Shown: piece by piece, positions 25,368-34,265 of the stretch
Layout of the letters: each line of letters opens with the position of its first letter
Numbering within the stretch: the first letter of the stretch is position 1
NCBI GenBank assembly: GCA_905200945.1
Contig: CAJKMG010000001.1
Location: 124,001 to 188,000 of the forward strand
DNA: 64,000 nt
Reading direction: 5' to 3'
DNA from: an uncultured Akkermansia sp.
GTDB taxonomy: Bacteria; Verrucomicrobiota; Verrucomicrobiia; Verrucomicrobiales; Akkermansiaceae
Made by a program: the position numbers and the translations under genes
Notes under the pieces: model-generated
Told to the model about the DNA's origin: nothing
Seen by the model: only the letters and a program-made list of their open reading frames with translations
The model's database searches: none

Positions 25368-27446
25368 ATGAACAAACTAACCACACTCTTCCTCGGAACG
25401 GTTCTCTCTTCCTCCATGCTGCCCGGCTGGACCGCAGCACCACCCAAACCATACGGCGCGATTCCAACACCCGCCCAAATCAACTGGCAGCGCATGGAAT
25501 TCTACGGCTTCATCCACTTTGGCCTGAATACGTTCACGGGACGGGAGTGGGGTTACGGCGATGAAGACCCGAAAATTTTCAACCCCACGGATTTCAATGC
25601 CTCCGATATCGTCTCCACCTTTAAAAAAGGCGGAATGAAAGGAATGATTTACACGGCCAAACATCATGACGGCTTCTGCGCCTGGCCCACCAAATCCACG
25701 GACCACAACATCACCAAGAGCCCTTGGAAAAACGGAAAAGGAGATGTAGTCCGGGAATTCGCCCTTGCCTGCAAAAAGCACGGCATCAAATTCGGCACCT
25801 ACCTCAGCCCCTGGGACCGCAACAACGCAGATTACGGCAAGGATGGCTACCTGGACGTTTACTATAAACAAATCCGGGAACTGCTGACCAATTACGGGCC
25901 TGTCTTTGAAATCTGGTTTGACGGAGCCAACGGAGGAGACGGCTATTACGGAGGAGCCAGGGAAAAGCGCAATATCGGTGACGCGGAAAAATACTACAAC
26001 TTTGAAAAAATCGTGGAAATGATCCGCAAAATCCAGCCCAGCTGCATCATCTGGGGAGCGGGCCACTACGGAGACGCCCGCTGGGGAGGCTCCGAAAAAG
26101 GCCACGTCAATTATCCCCATTGGAGCACTGTAGGGCTGAACGGCGGGGGCGGAGGCACCGGCAAACGCGGCGGAGAACGCTGGGTGCCTGCGGAAGGAGA
26201 CACCACCATCAACCATGCCGGCTGGTTCTGGCACCAGGGACAGGCATCCCGCGTCAAATCCCCTGAAGAACTTATGCAGGTATGGTTTGACTCCGTAGGC
26301 CGCGGCGCCAACCTCATCCTGAACGTGGCGGCGGACAAAACGGGCAGACTGGATCCTGCGGATGTCAAATCCCTGTTGGAATTCAAGGAACTGCGCGACA
26401 AACTATATGCCAGGGACTATGCATTGGGAGCAACCGTCACAGCCAGTCAGACGCGCGGCAACGACAAAAAATTCTCTCCCTCCAACATGACAGACGGCAA
26501 CATGGAAACCTACTGGGCCGTGGAAGATGACAACCTGACCCCCACCGCCGTTATTACGCTGCCCAAACCTGCCACTTTCGACGTTATCCGGCTGCGCGAA
26601 CAAACACGCCTGGGGCAGCGGGTGGACTCCTTCAATATTGACGCTTTCATCAATGGCAAATGGGTTTGTATTGACAATGAAGGGAAAACCATCGGCAACC
26701 AGGTCATGCGCCGCCTGAACCGCCCTATCACCACACAGAAACTGCGTCTGCGCATTACAGGCAGCCAGGCCACGCCCTGCATCTCGGAATTCTCCCTCTT
26801 CCGTCAGCCTGCGGGCGCTGTGCGGCCCTCCATTTTCCGCCGCGGAGATAACCTTATCATCATTGCGGACGGCAAAAACAAAATCCTGTACACGACGGAC
26901 GGCAGCGAACCCAAGGCGGGGTCTCCCGTTTACAGCCAGGGTGCTAAATTTACGGAAAGCGGCATTGTCAAAGCCCGCTGCCAATTTTCCAACGGTAAAT
27001 TGGGCCCTGTCAGCCAGGCTAAATTCGGCATCAGCAAAACCGGATGGAAAGTGAAAACCTCCACATCCGGGAATGCGGCGGCGGCCATCGACGACAATCC
27101 GGAAACCTCCTGGCTTGCCAAGGCGGAAGCGCCTCAATCCTTTGTGGTGGACATGGGAAAACCGTACCAGGTTTCCAGCTTCTCCTACCTGCCCAGACAG
27201 GATGGAAAAACCTCCGGCATGACGGACAAATACCAATTTGAAGTAAGCGCGGATGGGAACAGATGGACGAAAGTGGCGGAAGGGGAATTCTCCAACCTGC
27301 GCGCCAACCCCATTGAGCAATCCGTTAATCTCAAAAACATGAATGAACCCGTGCGCTATTTCCGTTTCATCGGTACCGGCTCCCTGGATGGCAACAGCGC
27401 TTCCGCTGCGGAAATAAACGTTTTCGGCACTCCCGCAGACAAATAA
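25368..27446 (+). CDS. Secreted alpha-L-fucosidase, GH29, with discoidin-like domains
   Basis: Removes alpha-L-fucose from host glycans such as mucin O-glycans. From the ATG at 25368 it has 692 residues: signal peptide (~1-23), GH29 catalytic domain (~30-365) with IHFGLNTF (49-56), KHHDGFC (98-104) and WFDGANG (183-189, nucleophile Asp185), an F5/8-type discoidin-like domain (~375-500), a short chitobiase C-terminal-like segment (YTTDGSEP, ~515-575) and a second discoidin-like domain (~580-690). The frame upstream to 25317 lacks a signal peptide at its start. A strong terminator follows, so the gene is monocistronic. Fits mucin degradation. Confidence 0.93.
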   Translation: MNKLTTLFLGTVLSSSMLPGWTAAPPKPYGAIPTPAQINWQRMEFYGFIHFGLNTFTGREWGYGDEDPKIFNPTDFNASDIVSTFKKGGMKGMIYTAKHHDGFCAWPTKSTDHNITKSPWKNGKGDVVREFALACKKHGIKFGTYLSPWDRNNADYGKDGYLDVYYKQIRELLTNYGPVFEIWFDGANGGDGYYGGAREKRNIGDAEKYYNFEKIVEMIRKIQPSCIIWGAGHYGDARWGGSEKGHVNYPHWSTVGLNGGGGGTGKRGGERWVPAEGDTTINHAGWFWHQGQASRVKSPEELMQVWFDSVGRGANLILNVAADKTGRLDPADVKSLLEFKELRDKLYARDYALGATVTASQTRGNDKKFSPSNMTDGNMETYWAVEDDNLTPTAVITLPKPATFDVIRLREQTRLGQRVDSFNIDAFINGKWVCIDNEGKTIGNQVMRRLNRPITTQKLRLRITGSQATPCISEFSLFRQPAGAVRPSIFRRGDNLIIIADGKNKILYTTDGSEPKAGSPVYSQGAKFTESGIVKARCQFSNGKLGPVSQAKFGISKTGWKVKTSTSGNAAAAIDDNPETSWLAKAEAPQSFVVDMGKPYQVSSFSYLPRQDGKTSGMTDKYQFEVSADGNRWTKVAEGEFSNLRANPIEQSVNLKNMNEPVRYFRFIGTGSLDGNSASAAEINVFGTPADK

Positions 27447-27467
27447 ATCTGCCAGGCTTCCCCTATC

Positions 27468-27506
27468 AAGGCATTCCGGTCTTTTGCGGTCGGAATGCCT
27501 TTTTTG
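27468..27506 (+). terminator. Intrinsic terminator of the GH29 gene
   Basis: AAGGCATTCCG (27468-27478) and CGGAATGCCTT (27491-27501) form a perfect 11-bp stem with a 12-nt loop, followed by further Ts. It begins 22 nt after the fucosidase stop. Confidence 0.9.
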
Positions 27507-27982
27507 CGGCATGGACCCATTTGCGAAACAGGCCCCCACCAGACAAACCGGAATCAAGGAAAACGGGAAAGGACAGGCCAGAATTCCTTCCAACTCCCCC
27601 TGCAACGCTTCAATAGGCTGGGAATGTCCCGTATATCGCCGCAACGGCCAAAAGTCCAAAGGGACGGCTCCTGCATGGCTGCCTTTTTCAGCCACCGCCG
27701 GTATGCGGAACATATTGAAATCGGAAAAAGCCCTGCAACCCCATGCCAACGGCAGAACCCCGGGAAAAACGCCTGCCGACTGAAATCAGCCACGATATCA
27801 TCTCCGGAATGCTCTGTTCCATTTCCTGTTTGAACGAACAATAACCTTCTCCATGCCGTCGGAAAACCTGGCGCTTTTCTTATAGCGTAAAACCGGTTTT
27901 AAGCAAATAAAGGGCAGGCCCGTTCGCACTTGGCAGGGGATTTCTGCAAAACAAATGTTTTCCATTTCAAAAATCAGCAATG
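27507..27982. other. Intergenic region without a recognisable gene
   Basis: About 475 bp between the GH29 terminator and the prepilin terminator, the two facing each other. Several frames are open (for example plus 27495-27833 and minus 27554-27841), but none has a signal, domain or ribosome-binding site. I see no tRNA or repeat. Confidence 0.5.
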
Positions 27983-28013
27983 AAAAAGGGCGCATTCCCG
28001 AAGGATGCGCCCT
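27983..28013 (-). terminator. Intrinsic terminator of the prepilin gene
   Basis: On the minus strand GGGCGCAT, a short loop and ATGCGCCC are followed by TTTTT (arms at 28005-28012 and 27988-27995). It starts about 25 nt after the stop. Confidence 0.85.
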
Positions 28014-28036
28014 GTGCAAATCATGCCATCGGCAAA

Positions 28037-28795
28037 TTATTCCTGGCCGCTGAAATCGGGCGTGAGGATCAGGAACTGGTCGCTGATATCCTTGCCTCTT
28101 CTCTTGGGAATGAAAGTATCCTGAAGGTTGTCGTTGTCGTCCAGTTCCAGGGTCTTGGCGCTCTGGGCAGTCGTGAAAATCAGAACCTTGCCGCGGAAGC
28201 TTTCCGGGTCGAAACGCACGGCATTGCCGGCCACAACGGTGCTGCCGTCTTCACCGGGAAGCACGGAAGTGACCATCAGGGGATATTCCCCCACGGAACT
28301 TCCAATACCCACTTTCTTGTTATTGTCACCCTTGCGCATGACGTAGGAAATACCCACTTCACCGGGGGTCAGGGCCTGCCCGTCGTAAATTTCACCGTTG
28401 GGAGTAACGGTGGAACCGCCGGAAGGAGTCTGAACCTTGGCATAGAAGTTGCTTTCGGAAACAGACTCATTGCCCAGAAGCTGGCGGAAATAGTCATTGG
28501 AAGTATCGCCCTGAAGAGCGCCCAAACCGCTCATGTAATTATGCTGGGCCACAACGCGGTCGGCAGTGATGTCATCGGGGAAATTGCCCAGTTTGCTGTT
28601 GGACTTGAACTCGTTCATCGCCACGCCCACGTTCTTCATGTTGGTGAGGGCCTGCATCTGGTCGCCTTTGTTGATCTGATTCAGGATAGGACCATATGCC
28701 ACGGAAGCCAGCAGGGCGATAATGGCAATGACAACCAGGAGTTCAATCAGGGTAAACCCCCTGCGTAACTGGCGTGTTGCAAAAGATACTTTCAT
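28037..28795 (-). CDS. Type II/IV prepilin-like protein
   Basis: A 252-residue pseudopilin or pilin-like protein. The N-terminus has a short basic leader (KVSFATRQLRR) and the type III signal GFTLIELLVVIAIIALLA, cut by prepilin peptidase after Gly13, with Glu18 as the conserved +5 residue. The rest is a soluble domain rich in Gly, Asp and Ser. No other secretion or pilus assembly gene is adjacent, so it is an orphan that relies on machinery elsewhere. Verrucomicrobia carry many such lone prepilins with unknown roles. It has its own promoter and terminator. Confidence 0.85.
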   Translation of the reverse strand: MKVSFATRQLRRGFTLIELLVVIAIIALLASVAYGPILNQINKGDQMQALTNMKNVGVAMNEFKSNSKLGNFPDDITADRVVAQHNYMSGLGALQGDTSNDYFRQLLGNESVSESNFYAKVQTPSGGSTVTPNGEIYDGQALTPGEVGISYVMRKGDNNKKVGIGSSVGEYPLMVTSVLPGEDGSTVVAGNAVRFDPESFRGKVLIFTTAQSAKTLELDDNDNLQDTFIPKRRGKDISDQFLILTPDFSGQE

Positions 28796-28859
28796 TGTTG
28801 GATATGATGGATGTTTACAGTTTAAGAAAACCGTACGTGGTTATCTATGTTCGTTTCTA

Positions 28860-28888
28860 CTATTAACGCGATTTTCCAGTCAGGACAA
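28860..28888 (-). promoter_or_regulatory. Candidate promoter of the prepilin gene
   Basis: On the minus strand TTGTCC, 17 nt, TAATAG fits a sigma-70 -35/-10 pair. It predicts a 5' leader of about 58 nt before the ATG at 28795. Confidence 0.5.
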
Positions 28889-28986
28889 GCATATTCTCAT
28901 AAAAATCTTGGCCCTGCAAGGGAGTGAAAACTCCGCCGCAGCCCCCTTGCAAAAAGCCTGGAAAAACCCGGGCCATGGAAAAATTC

Positions 28987-29772
28987 CTACCTGCCGCTGC
29001 CGAAAAAGGAACTCAACCCTTCCAAAGCTCCGGCGGACGGCCTGTCCTCCTCGGCAATCACCTGCCGCTGGAGTTCCGCGATCTCTTCCAGACCCTTGCG
29101 GCCTAATTCCAGCATCCGGTTCATCTGGTCCGCCGTGAACACGGCCTCTTCACCGGAACCCTGCACCTCCACAAACTCTCCCTGGTCGGTCATCACCAGA
29201 TTCATGTCCACTTCCGCATCCTTATCCTCCACATAGCAGAGATCCAGCAGAGCCTCTCCCCCCAGTATTCCCACGGATACGGCGGAAACCAGCCTCTTCA
29301 TGGGAGACTCCGCCAGCTTTCCTTCCGCGACAAGCTTGTTCACGGCAATGGCCAGAGCTACGGAAGCCCCGGTAATGGAAGCGGTGCGGGTACCGCCATC
29401 AGCCTGTAAAACGTCGCAATCCACCCAAATCGTGCGCTGGCCGAGCTTGCCCAGATCCACGGCCGCCCTCAGGGAACGGCCGATCAGACGCTGGATTTCA
29501 CTGGAACGGCCGTCCAGTTTCCCCGCCGTAATATCCCGGCGTTTACGGTCAAGCGTGGAATAGGGAAGCATGGAATACTCCGCCGTCAGCCATCCTCCCT
29601 CCACACGCTGCACCTTCATCCAGCGGGGGACATCTTCCTCAATCGTAACGGCGCAAATCACTTTGGTGCGCCCGAAAGTCACCAGAACGGAAGCCGTGGC
29701 ATTCGGGGCAATACCCGTTTCAAAGCTGATTGGACGCAACTGGTCCACAAGTCGTTTATCCTGACGTTCCAT
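28987..29772 (-). CDS. rph: Ribonuclease PH
   Basis: Phosphate-dependent 3' exonuclease that trims tRNA precursors. From the ATG at 29772 it has 261 residues starting MERQDKRLVDQLRPISFE. Family motifs are EYSMLPYSTLDRKRRD, the phosphate-binding region GRTIWVDCDVLQADGGTRTASI (in short: VDCDVLQADGGTRTA) and LDLCYVEDKDAEVDMN. The frame is open far upstream to 30009, but that part overlaps the divergent phosphodiesterase gene in the opposite strand and is not credible. The gene lies 191 bp before the prepilin gene. Confidence 0.95.
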   Translation of the reverse strand: MERQDKRLVDQLRPISFETGIAPNATASVLVTFGRTKVICAVTIEEDVPRWMKVQRVEGGWLTAEYSMLPYSTLDRKRRDITAGKLDGRSSEIQRLIGRSLRAAVDLGKLGQRTIWVDCDVLQADGGTRTASITGASVALAIAVNKLVAEGKLAESPMKRLVSAVSVGILGGEALLDLCYVEDKDAEVDMNLVMTDQGEFVEVQGSGEEAVFTADQMNRMLELGRKGLEEIAELQRQVIAEEDRPSAGALEGLSSFFGSGR

Positions 29773-29851
29773 GCGGGAATCATGACGGATGCCGTCATCT
29801 TTTTCAAATGGAAAGATGGAATTCCCGTTCCAAACCGCTAATATCCCTCCC

Positions 29852-31231
29852 ATGAAACACCCTCGCACCCGTGTGGCCGTCATTGACGTGGTGGCCCTTT
29901 CCCGCCAGATGATGGAACACATGCCGCGGCTCTCCGCCTGGGCGGAGGGGCGGAACGTTTCCTCCTTCCCTCCGGCCTTTCCGGCCCTTACCTGCTCTGC
30001 CCAGAGCACCTACGTGACAGGGCTTTCCCCGCGGGAGCACGCCATTCCCGGCAACGGGTGGTACAGCCGGAACATGTGTGAAATCCAATTCTGGAAGCAG
30101 TCCAACAAGCTGGTGCAGGGCCCGCGCCTCTGGGAGAAACTGCGTGAACGGTACGGCTCCGGCTTCACCTGCGCCAAACTTTTCTGGTGGTACAACATGT
30201 ATTCCACGGCGGACTGGACCATCACGCCGCGCCCCATGTACCCGGCGGACGGCCGCAAGATCTTCGACATTTACACCCAGCCCATGGAACTCCGGGAAAC
30301 CATTAAAAAGGACCTGGGAGAATTCCCCTTCCCCACCTTCTGGGGCCCCATGGCAGGGATCCAGTCCTCCCAATGGATAGCGGACTCCGCCCGGTGGGTG
30401 GAACGGAAACACCGCCCTGGCCTCAGCCTCATCTATCTGCCCTATCTGGACTATGACCTCCAGAAATTCGGCCCATCCTCGACCCAGGCCGCCCATGCGG
30501 CAGAGGCTATGGACGGTCTTCTCTGCGACTTGATCGACTTTCTGGAACATGAAGGCGTCACCCCCGTCGTCCTCAGTGAATACGGCATTTCCGACGTATC
30601 CCGCAGCATTGCCCTCAACCGCCTCTTCCGGGAACGTGGCTGGATCACCGTCAAACCGGAAATGGGTACGGAAATGCTGGACTGCGGCGCCTCCCGCGCC
30701 TTTGCCGTGGCGGATCACCAGACTGCCCATATCTACATCAATGATCCTTCCGTAAAAGAAGAAGTAAAAGCGCTGCTCTCCGCCACCCCCGGAGTGGAAG
30801 AAATCAGGGAAACGGACTTCTCCGGCCTTTCTTCCGCTGCTCTGGAACGCCTTCCGGAATTCACCGCCGTCGCGGCCCCGGATGCATGGTTCACCTACTA
30901 TTACTGGCTGGATGACACCAAAGCGCCGGACTTCGCCCGCTGCGTGGACATCCACCGCAAACCCGGCTATGACCCCGCGGAAATGTTCTTTGATCCGGGC
31001 CTTACCTTCCCCATGTTCCATGCCGCCGCCTTTCTGCTGAAAAAAAAGCTGGGGTTCCGCGCCCTGATGAAAGTTATCCCCCTCAATGGCGACCAGGTGA
31101 AAGGCTCTCATGGCAGAGACCGGGTGCCTGCAAACCAGCAGCCCGTGTTCATCGGCCCGGCCTTCCTGCCGGAAATTCATGCCGCTGAGGATGTCCATCA
31201 AGCCATTCTCTCCGTCTTTGAAAAAGAATGA
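29852..31231 (+). CDS. AlkP-superfamily phosphodiesterase/nucleotide pyrophosphatase-like protein
   Basis: A 459-residue metal-dependent phosphotransfer enzyme of the alkaline phosphatase superfamily, type I phosphodiesterase branch. From the ATG at 29852 the protein reads MKHPRTRVAVIDVVALS, with the metal ligand Asp12, followed by PALTCSAQSTYVTG where Thr47 is the expected nucleophile, then HAIPGNGWY. Later metal-site candidates are YLDYDLQKFGP and SEYGISDV. It has no signal peptide, so it is cytoplasmic; the substrate is unknown. It is divergent from rph with 79 bp between them. A C-terminal GSHGRDRVP may supply another ligand. Confidence 0.82.
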   Translation: MKHPRTRVAVIDVVALSRQMMEHMPRLSAWAEGRNVSSFPPAFPALTCSAQSTYVTGLSPREHAIPGNGWYSRNMCEIQFWKQSNKLVQGPRLWEKLRERYGSGFTCAKLFWWYNMYSTADWTITPRPMYPADGRKIFDIYTQPMELRETIKKDLGEFPFPTFWGPMAGIQSSQWIADSARWVERKHRPGLSLIYLPYLDYDLQKFGPSSTQAAHAAEAMDGLLCDLIDFLEHEGVTPVVLSEYGISDVSRSIALNRLFRERGWITVKPEMGTEMLDCGASRAFAVADHQTAHIYINDPSVKEEVKALLSATPGVEEIRETDFSGLSSAALERLPEFTAVAAPDAWFTYYYWLDDTKAPDFARCVDIHRKPGYDPAEMFFDPGLTFPMFHAAAFLLKKKLGFRALMKVIPLNGDQVKGSHGRDRVPANQQPVFIGPAFLPEIHAAEDVHQAILSVFEKE

Positions 31232-31505
31232 TGAAGAAACTCCCCCTCAGCGGGCATCCGGACGGGGGACATATTCCAGGCCGGGAACGCAGAACACTCT
31301 GAACAAAAGCATCCCTTAACTACGGCATTCAACCTCCACTCCTGTCAACACAGGGATTTTGCAACTGGAAAGCCAAACGCTCTTCCCATCCTCTCCAGCA
31401 CGACATGCTTATTCCGCCATATCGATGTTTCCCTCCGCAAATCCGGCAACAACGAACGGGCGTCTTCGCTATTGTCCCGTTCATTCGCCAGACAGACTCC
31501 TCCTG

Positions 31506-32147
31506 TCAGTGCAAACGTTCCAGCAGGGCATCCATGTCCATGTAATCCTGCCCGTGAATCAATTCACCGAGAATGGGCGCATCGGAAAACTCCTCCACCA
31601 TGCTCCTGTTCGTCACGCAGGCAGTATCCCATTCCTCTTTCACATTATTAAAAACGATGCCCAGGCATTCCAGGCCGCGTTCCTTGATTGCATTCAGCGT
31701 CAGCAGGGCATGGTTGATGGCTCCCAGCTTGTTGCCGATCACCAGAAGAACAGGCAGCTTGAAATCCGCAGCCATATCGCTGAAATTCCTTCCGGGGCCA
31801 ATCGGGACTTCCCATCCTCCCACCCCTTCCACCACCACGCACTCATGTGCGGCGGACAAAGCGTCATAAGCCCGCAGGATAACCTCTTCATCCACCCGCG
31901 TATTCTCCAGCCGTGCGGCCACATAGGGACACGTGGCATTCCTCAAAAAAACGGGATTCAGGTCATCCAGCGTCAGCTCCTTCGGCCCGGCTTCGCGCAA
32001 AAGGCGGGCATCCTGCCTGTCTCCGCAGGCCACGGGCTTGAATCCGGCGGCATTGATGCCCGCTTCTCTTAGAGACTTGACGATCAGGCAGCTCACATAA
32101 GTTTTCCCGACTTCCGTATCGGTACCGGTAACAATGAAATTCCTCAT
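31506..32147 (-). CDS. bioD: ATP-dependent dethiobiotin synthetase
   Basis: Closes the ureido ring of dethiobiotin, the penultimate step of biotin synthesis. The 213-residue protein has the P-loop GTDTEVGKTYVS (8-19), the substrate region KPVACG and VVEGVGGWEVP, all typical of BioD. Start ATG at 32147. The small membrane ORF and cdaA lie immediately upstream on the same strand. No other biotin gene is in the window. About 270 bp of non-coding sequence without clear features follow the gene (31232-31505). Confidence 0.95.
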   Translation of the reverse strand: MRNFIVTGTDTEVGKTYVSCLIVKSLREAGINAAGFKPVACGDRQDARLLREAGPKELTLDDLNPVFLRNATCPYVAARLENTRVDEEVILRAYDALSAAHECVVVEGVGGWEVPIGPGRNFSDMAADFKLPVLLVIGNKLGAINHALLTLNAIKERGLECLGIVFNNVKEEWDTACVTNRSMVEEFSDAPILGELIHGQDYMDMDALLERLH

Positions 32148-32159
32148 AACGGTAAATAT

Positions 32160-32312
32160 TCAGGGATGGGACCTTCTAATCTCCTCAAGCTGCCCGCGGG
32201 AGGACACGCCGTCATTCGTGGTCACCCAGTGATTGATGAAAGACCAGATAATCACGGCCAACACCAGGCAGAACAGCTTGGCCGGCCAATTAAGCAATAG
32301 CAGTTTTTTCAT
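32160..32312 (-). CDS. Small membrane protein, CdaR/YbbR N-terminus-like
   Basis: A 50-residue ORF starting MKKLLLLNWPAKLFCLVLA and continuing through one transmembrane helix (VLAVIIWSFINHWVTT) to a short polar tail ending RRSHP. It overlaps the 3' end of cdaA by 23 bp and stops 12 bp before bioD. In many bacteria the gene after cdaA is cdaR, whose product begins with just such a segment (a Trp-rich single helix) before several YbbR domains. This ORF keeps only that anchor. It may be a true micro-regulator of CdaA or the remnant of a truncated cdaR. The start has no strong ribosome-binding site, but its position argues for translational coupling. Confidence 0.6.
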   Translation of the reverse strand: MKKLLLLNWPAKLFCLVLAVIIWSFINHWVTTNDGVSSRGQLEEIRRSHP

Positions 32313-33081
32313 TGGAAGAAGAAATATTCAGCAGCTCCTCAAGACGCCCCTTCAACTGTTCCGGAGTCAGGTTGCGTTCCAGTTTCCCGCCTACGGCCAG
32401 GGCAATAGCCCCCGTCTCCTCGGACACCACCACCACCACGCAGTCGCTCTCCTCGGACATGCCCACGCCCGCGCGGTGGCGCAGCCCCAGGGTACGGTCG
32501 CTCATTTCCTTCTGGGAAACCGGGAATACGCAGGCCGCCGCGGAAATGCGGTCGCCGGAAATCACCACGCCCCCGTCGTGGAGAGCCGTCTTGGTATGGA
32601 AAATCGTCAAGGCCAGTTCCGGAGAAAAAATGGCGTCCAGCTTCACGCCGGAATCCTCAATAGGCTTCATGCTGATGCTCCGCTCAAAAGCGAACAGGGC
32701 GCCGAACCGCTGGTTGGAAAGCTTGCTTACCGCCTTGCAGAAATTATCCAGGAAATCCACCCGCTGAAGCTTGGCAAAGGAAGAAAAAAACGGGTGGCTT
32801 CCCAGCTTTGCCAGACCCACGCGCAGCTCCGGCTGGAAAATCACCACCAGAGCCAGCGCCAGGCCGGGGGCGAAAATGCGCGTCAGTATCCATGAAATAA
32901 CATTCAGCTGAAAGAAAAAGGCCAGCACCACCAGGGCTAGAAAGCAGGCGAACAGCCCCACCATGATGCGCGCGCCGCGCGTTGCGTGGAAAGCGCGGTA
33001 AATCTGGTACAGGAACACCCACAGGATGAAAATTTCAACGATCGCCCGGAGCGCATCCTTGATCACAATCCAGTCCCACAT
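32290..33081 (-). CDS. cdaA: Diadenylate cyclase, membrane-bound CdaA type
   Basis: Makes the second messenger c-di-AMP from two ATP. From the ATG at 33081 it has 263 residues: three transmembrane helices (about 11-28, 38-57, 62-82), a linker, and the DAC domain (~95-250). The catalytic motifs are LHDGGVVI (DGG at 169-171 where most relatives have DGA) and GLRHRAGVGMSE (RHR at 201-203), then VVVSEETGAIALA. The longer frame to 33117 begins with TTG and is less likely. It is followed by the 50-residue CdaR-like ORF and bioD. c-di-AMP usually governs turgor, K+ and wall homeostasis. Confidence 0.92.
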   Translation of the reverse strand: MWDWIVIKDALRAIVEIFILWVFLYQIYRAFHATRGARIMVGLFACFLALVVLAFFFQLNVISWILTRIFAPGLALALVVIFQPELRVGLAKLGSHPFFSSFAKLQRVDFLDNFCKAVSKLSNQRFGALFAFERSISMKPIEDSGVKLDAIFSPELALTIFHTKTALHDGGVVISGDRISAAACVFPVSQKEMSDRTLGLRHRAGVGMSEESDCVVVVVSEETGAIALAVGGKLERNLTPEQLKGRLEELLNISSSNEKTAIA

Positions 33082-33288
33082 GCCCAACAGGCTACACAAC
33101 AACCCGCCCGAATGCAATACCGATCCTCTCGCGTTGCCGGCAGAAGCCGGAAATTAACCGTTCATCTCAGTTCCCCGAATTTGCAAACATCTCTGTACGT
33201 TCCGGAGACTGATAGAAGTCCTCAAAAAAAAGAACGGCTCTTTGGAAAACAAACAATAACAATAATTAAAAATTGGATTAAATAAACA

Positions 33289-33885
33289 ATGTTAATCCGC
33301 ATAAAGCAAGGCTTCAGAAAACTGAAATTCTCTCTGGATTTACGGCATGAACTTGCGGCGGATATACTGAAAAACCAAACAAAAAATAATCACCAAATGA
33401 TAGCAATCGAACAATTAAAAGAAGTAGGGAAAATCTGGCTCGCCTGGGTAAGGCTTCAGGATCATGATCCTGCCGAAGTCACGCAAATATTTGAACAACT
33501 TAAAGGAGAACTGGATGTAAAATTAGGAAGAGGCTGGCAAAAATATGACCCGGTAATAAAAAAAGGAAGGCCCCAATCCTATAAAAAACTCTTTCAAGAA
33601 TTGGATAGTGACAGTCAGGAATCCGCAAATGCATTGATCAAATATTTCAATGAGGGAATCCCGGAAGACGCTCCTGTCTCGCCAGTCATACACCTCATTC
33701 TCATCTTATGCGTCTGTGAAGTAGGACGTGGATATGGCCAGGCGCCGGACAATATACTGGCTTATGCACATGATCTCATTGATTATCCCAATCTCACATG
33801 GAGCTCACTGCTGGACACAGCGGGAAGTTCCCCGGATTTCGCATTTCTATGCAAGGGTGATTCCGACGAAGATTATAAGGAATAA
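33289..33885 (+). CDS. Hypothetical protein, AT-rich orphan
   Basis: A 198-residue protein that I do not recognise. It starts MLIRIKQGFRKLKFSLDLRH, is rich in Lys, Asp and Glu, has no signal peptide, and has one hydrophobic helix around residues 130-145 (SPVIHLILILCVCEVG). A possible alternative start is Met37. The gene and the ~70 bp upstream are clearly more AT-rich than their surroundings, with many AAA, ATA and AAT codons, which suggests recent acquisition or a defence/toxin-type accessory gene; no partner gene is visible. It is oriented away from cdaA. Confidence 0.65.
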   Translation: MLIRIKQGFRKLKFSLDLRHELAADILKNQTKNNHQMIAIEQLKEVGKIWLAWVRLQDHDPAEVTQIFEQLKGELDVKLGRGWQKYDPVIKKGRPQSYKKLFQELDSDSQESANALIKYFNEGIPEDAPVSPVIHLILILCVCEVGRGYGQAPDNILAYAHDLIDYPNLTWSSLLDTAGSSPDFAFLCKGDSDEDYKE

Positions 33886-34265
33886 TGCATGAGCGCCGTC
33901 CGCAACCGACTCTCCGGTGAGCCTCCCGCACGGCATGGGTTCCCTGTATCCGGGCACAGGGGACTTCACCCCCATCGTCGGCAAAAGTGACAGCCGCAGG
34001 CGGGCTCGGGCAATTCAGAAACATAGGCGGCCCTTCCTGCCTTCCGTCTGTCTCAATCCTGCGGACATCAAAAGTTGGTGCATCAACTTCTCCCATCACC
34101 GCAATTTCCGGGCCAAAAACCTGGCCTCCGTCATGATAACGGACACCTTCCTTTTCCGGAAATACTGGATGGCCGCCTCATGGGGCAGATGGACCCAGAG
34201 CGGCACCAAGCCCATCTGGCGGAGGGCATCAAATAAAACGCAGGCGGCCCCTACGCCCGGCAGCC
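33886..34265. other. Gap with overlapping open frames, possible decayed gene
   Basis: About 380 bp between the orphan gene and lolD. On the minus strand one frame reads AACVLFDALRQMGLVPLWVH and on to ARFLARKLR before a stop, and another takes over with GGQVFGPEIAVMGEVDAPTF. Both look protein-like rather than random. Plus 33917-34288 is also open. None has a start with a ribosome-binding site. A frameshifted or degraded coding region is possible. Confidence 0.3.

Noticed and set aside
27495..27841. Small ORFs on both strands between the two facing terminators
   Set aside because: No ribosome-binding site, no domain, overlapping on both strands; taken as chance frames.
28987..30009. Longer rph frame starting at 30009
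   Set aside because: The first 79 residues lie antisense to the divergent phosphodiesterase; MERQDKRL at 29772 is the family start.
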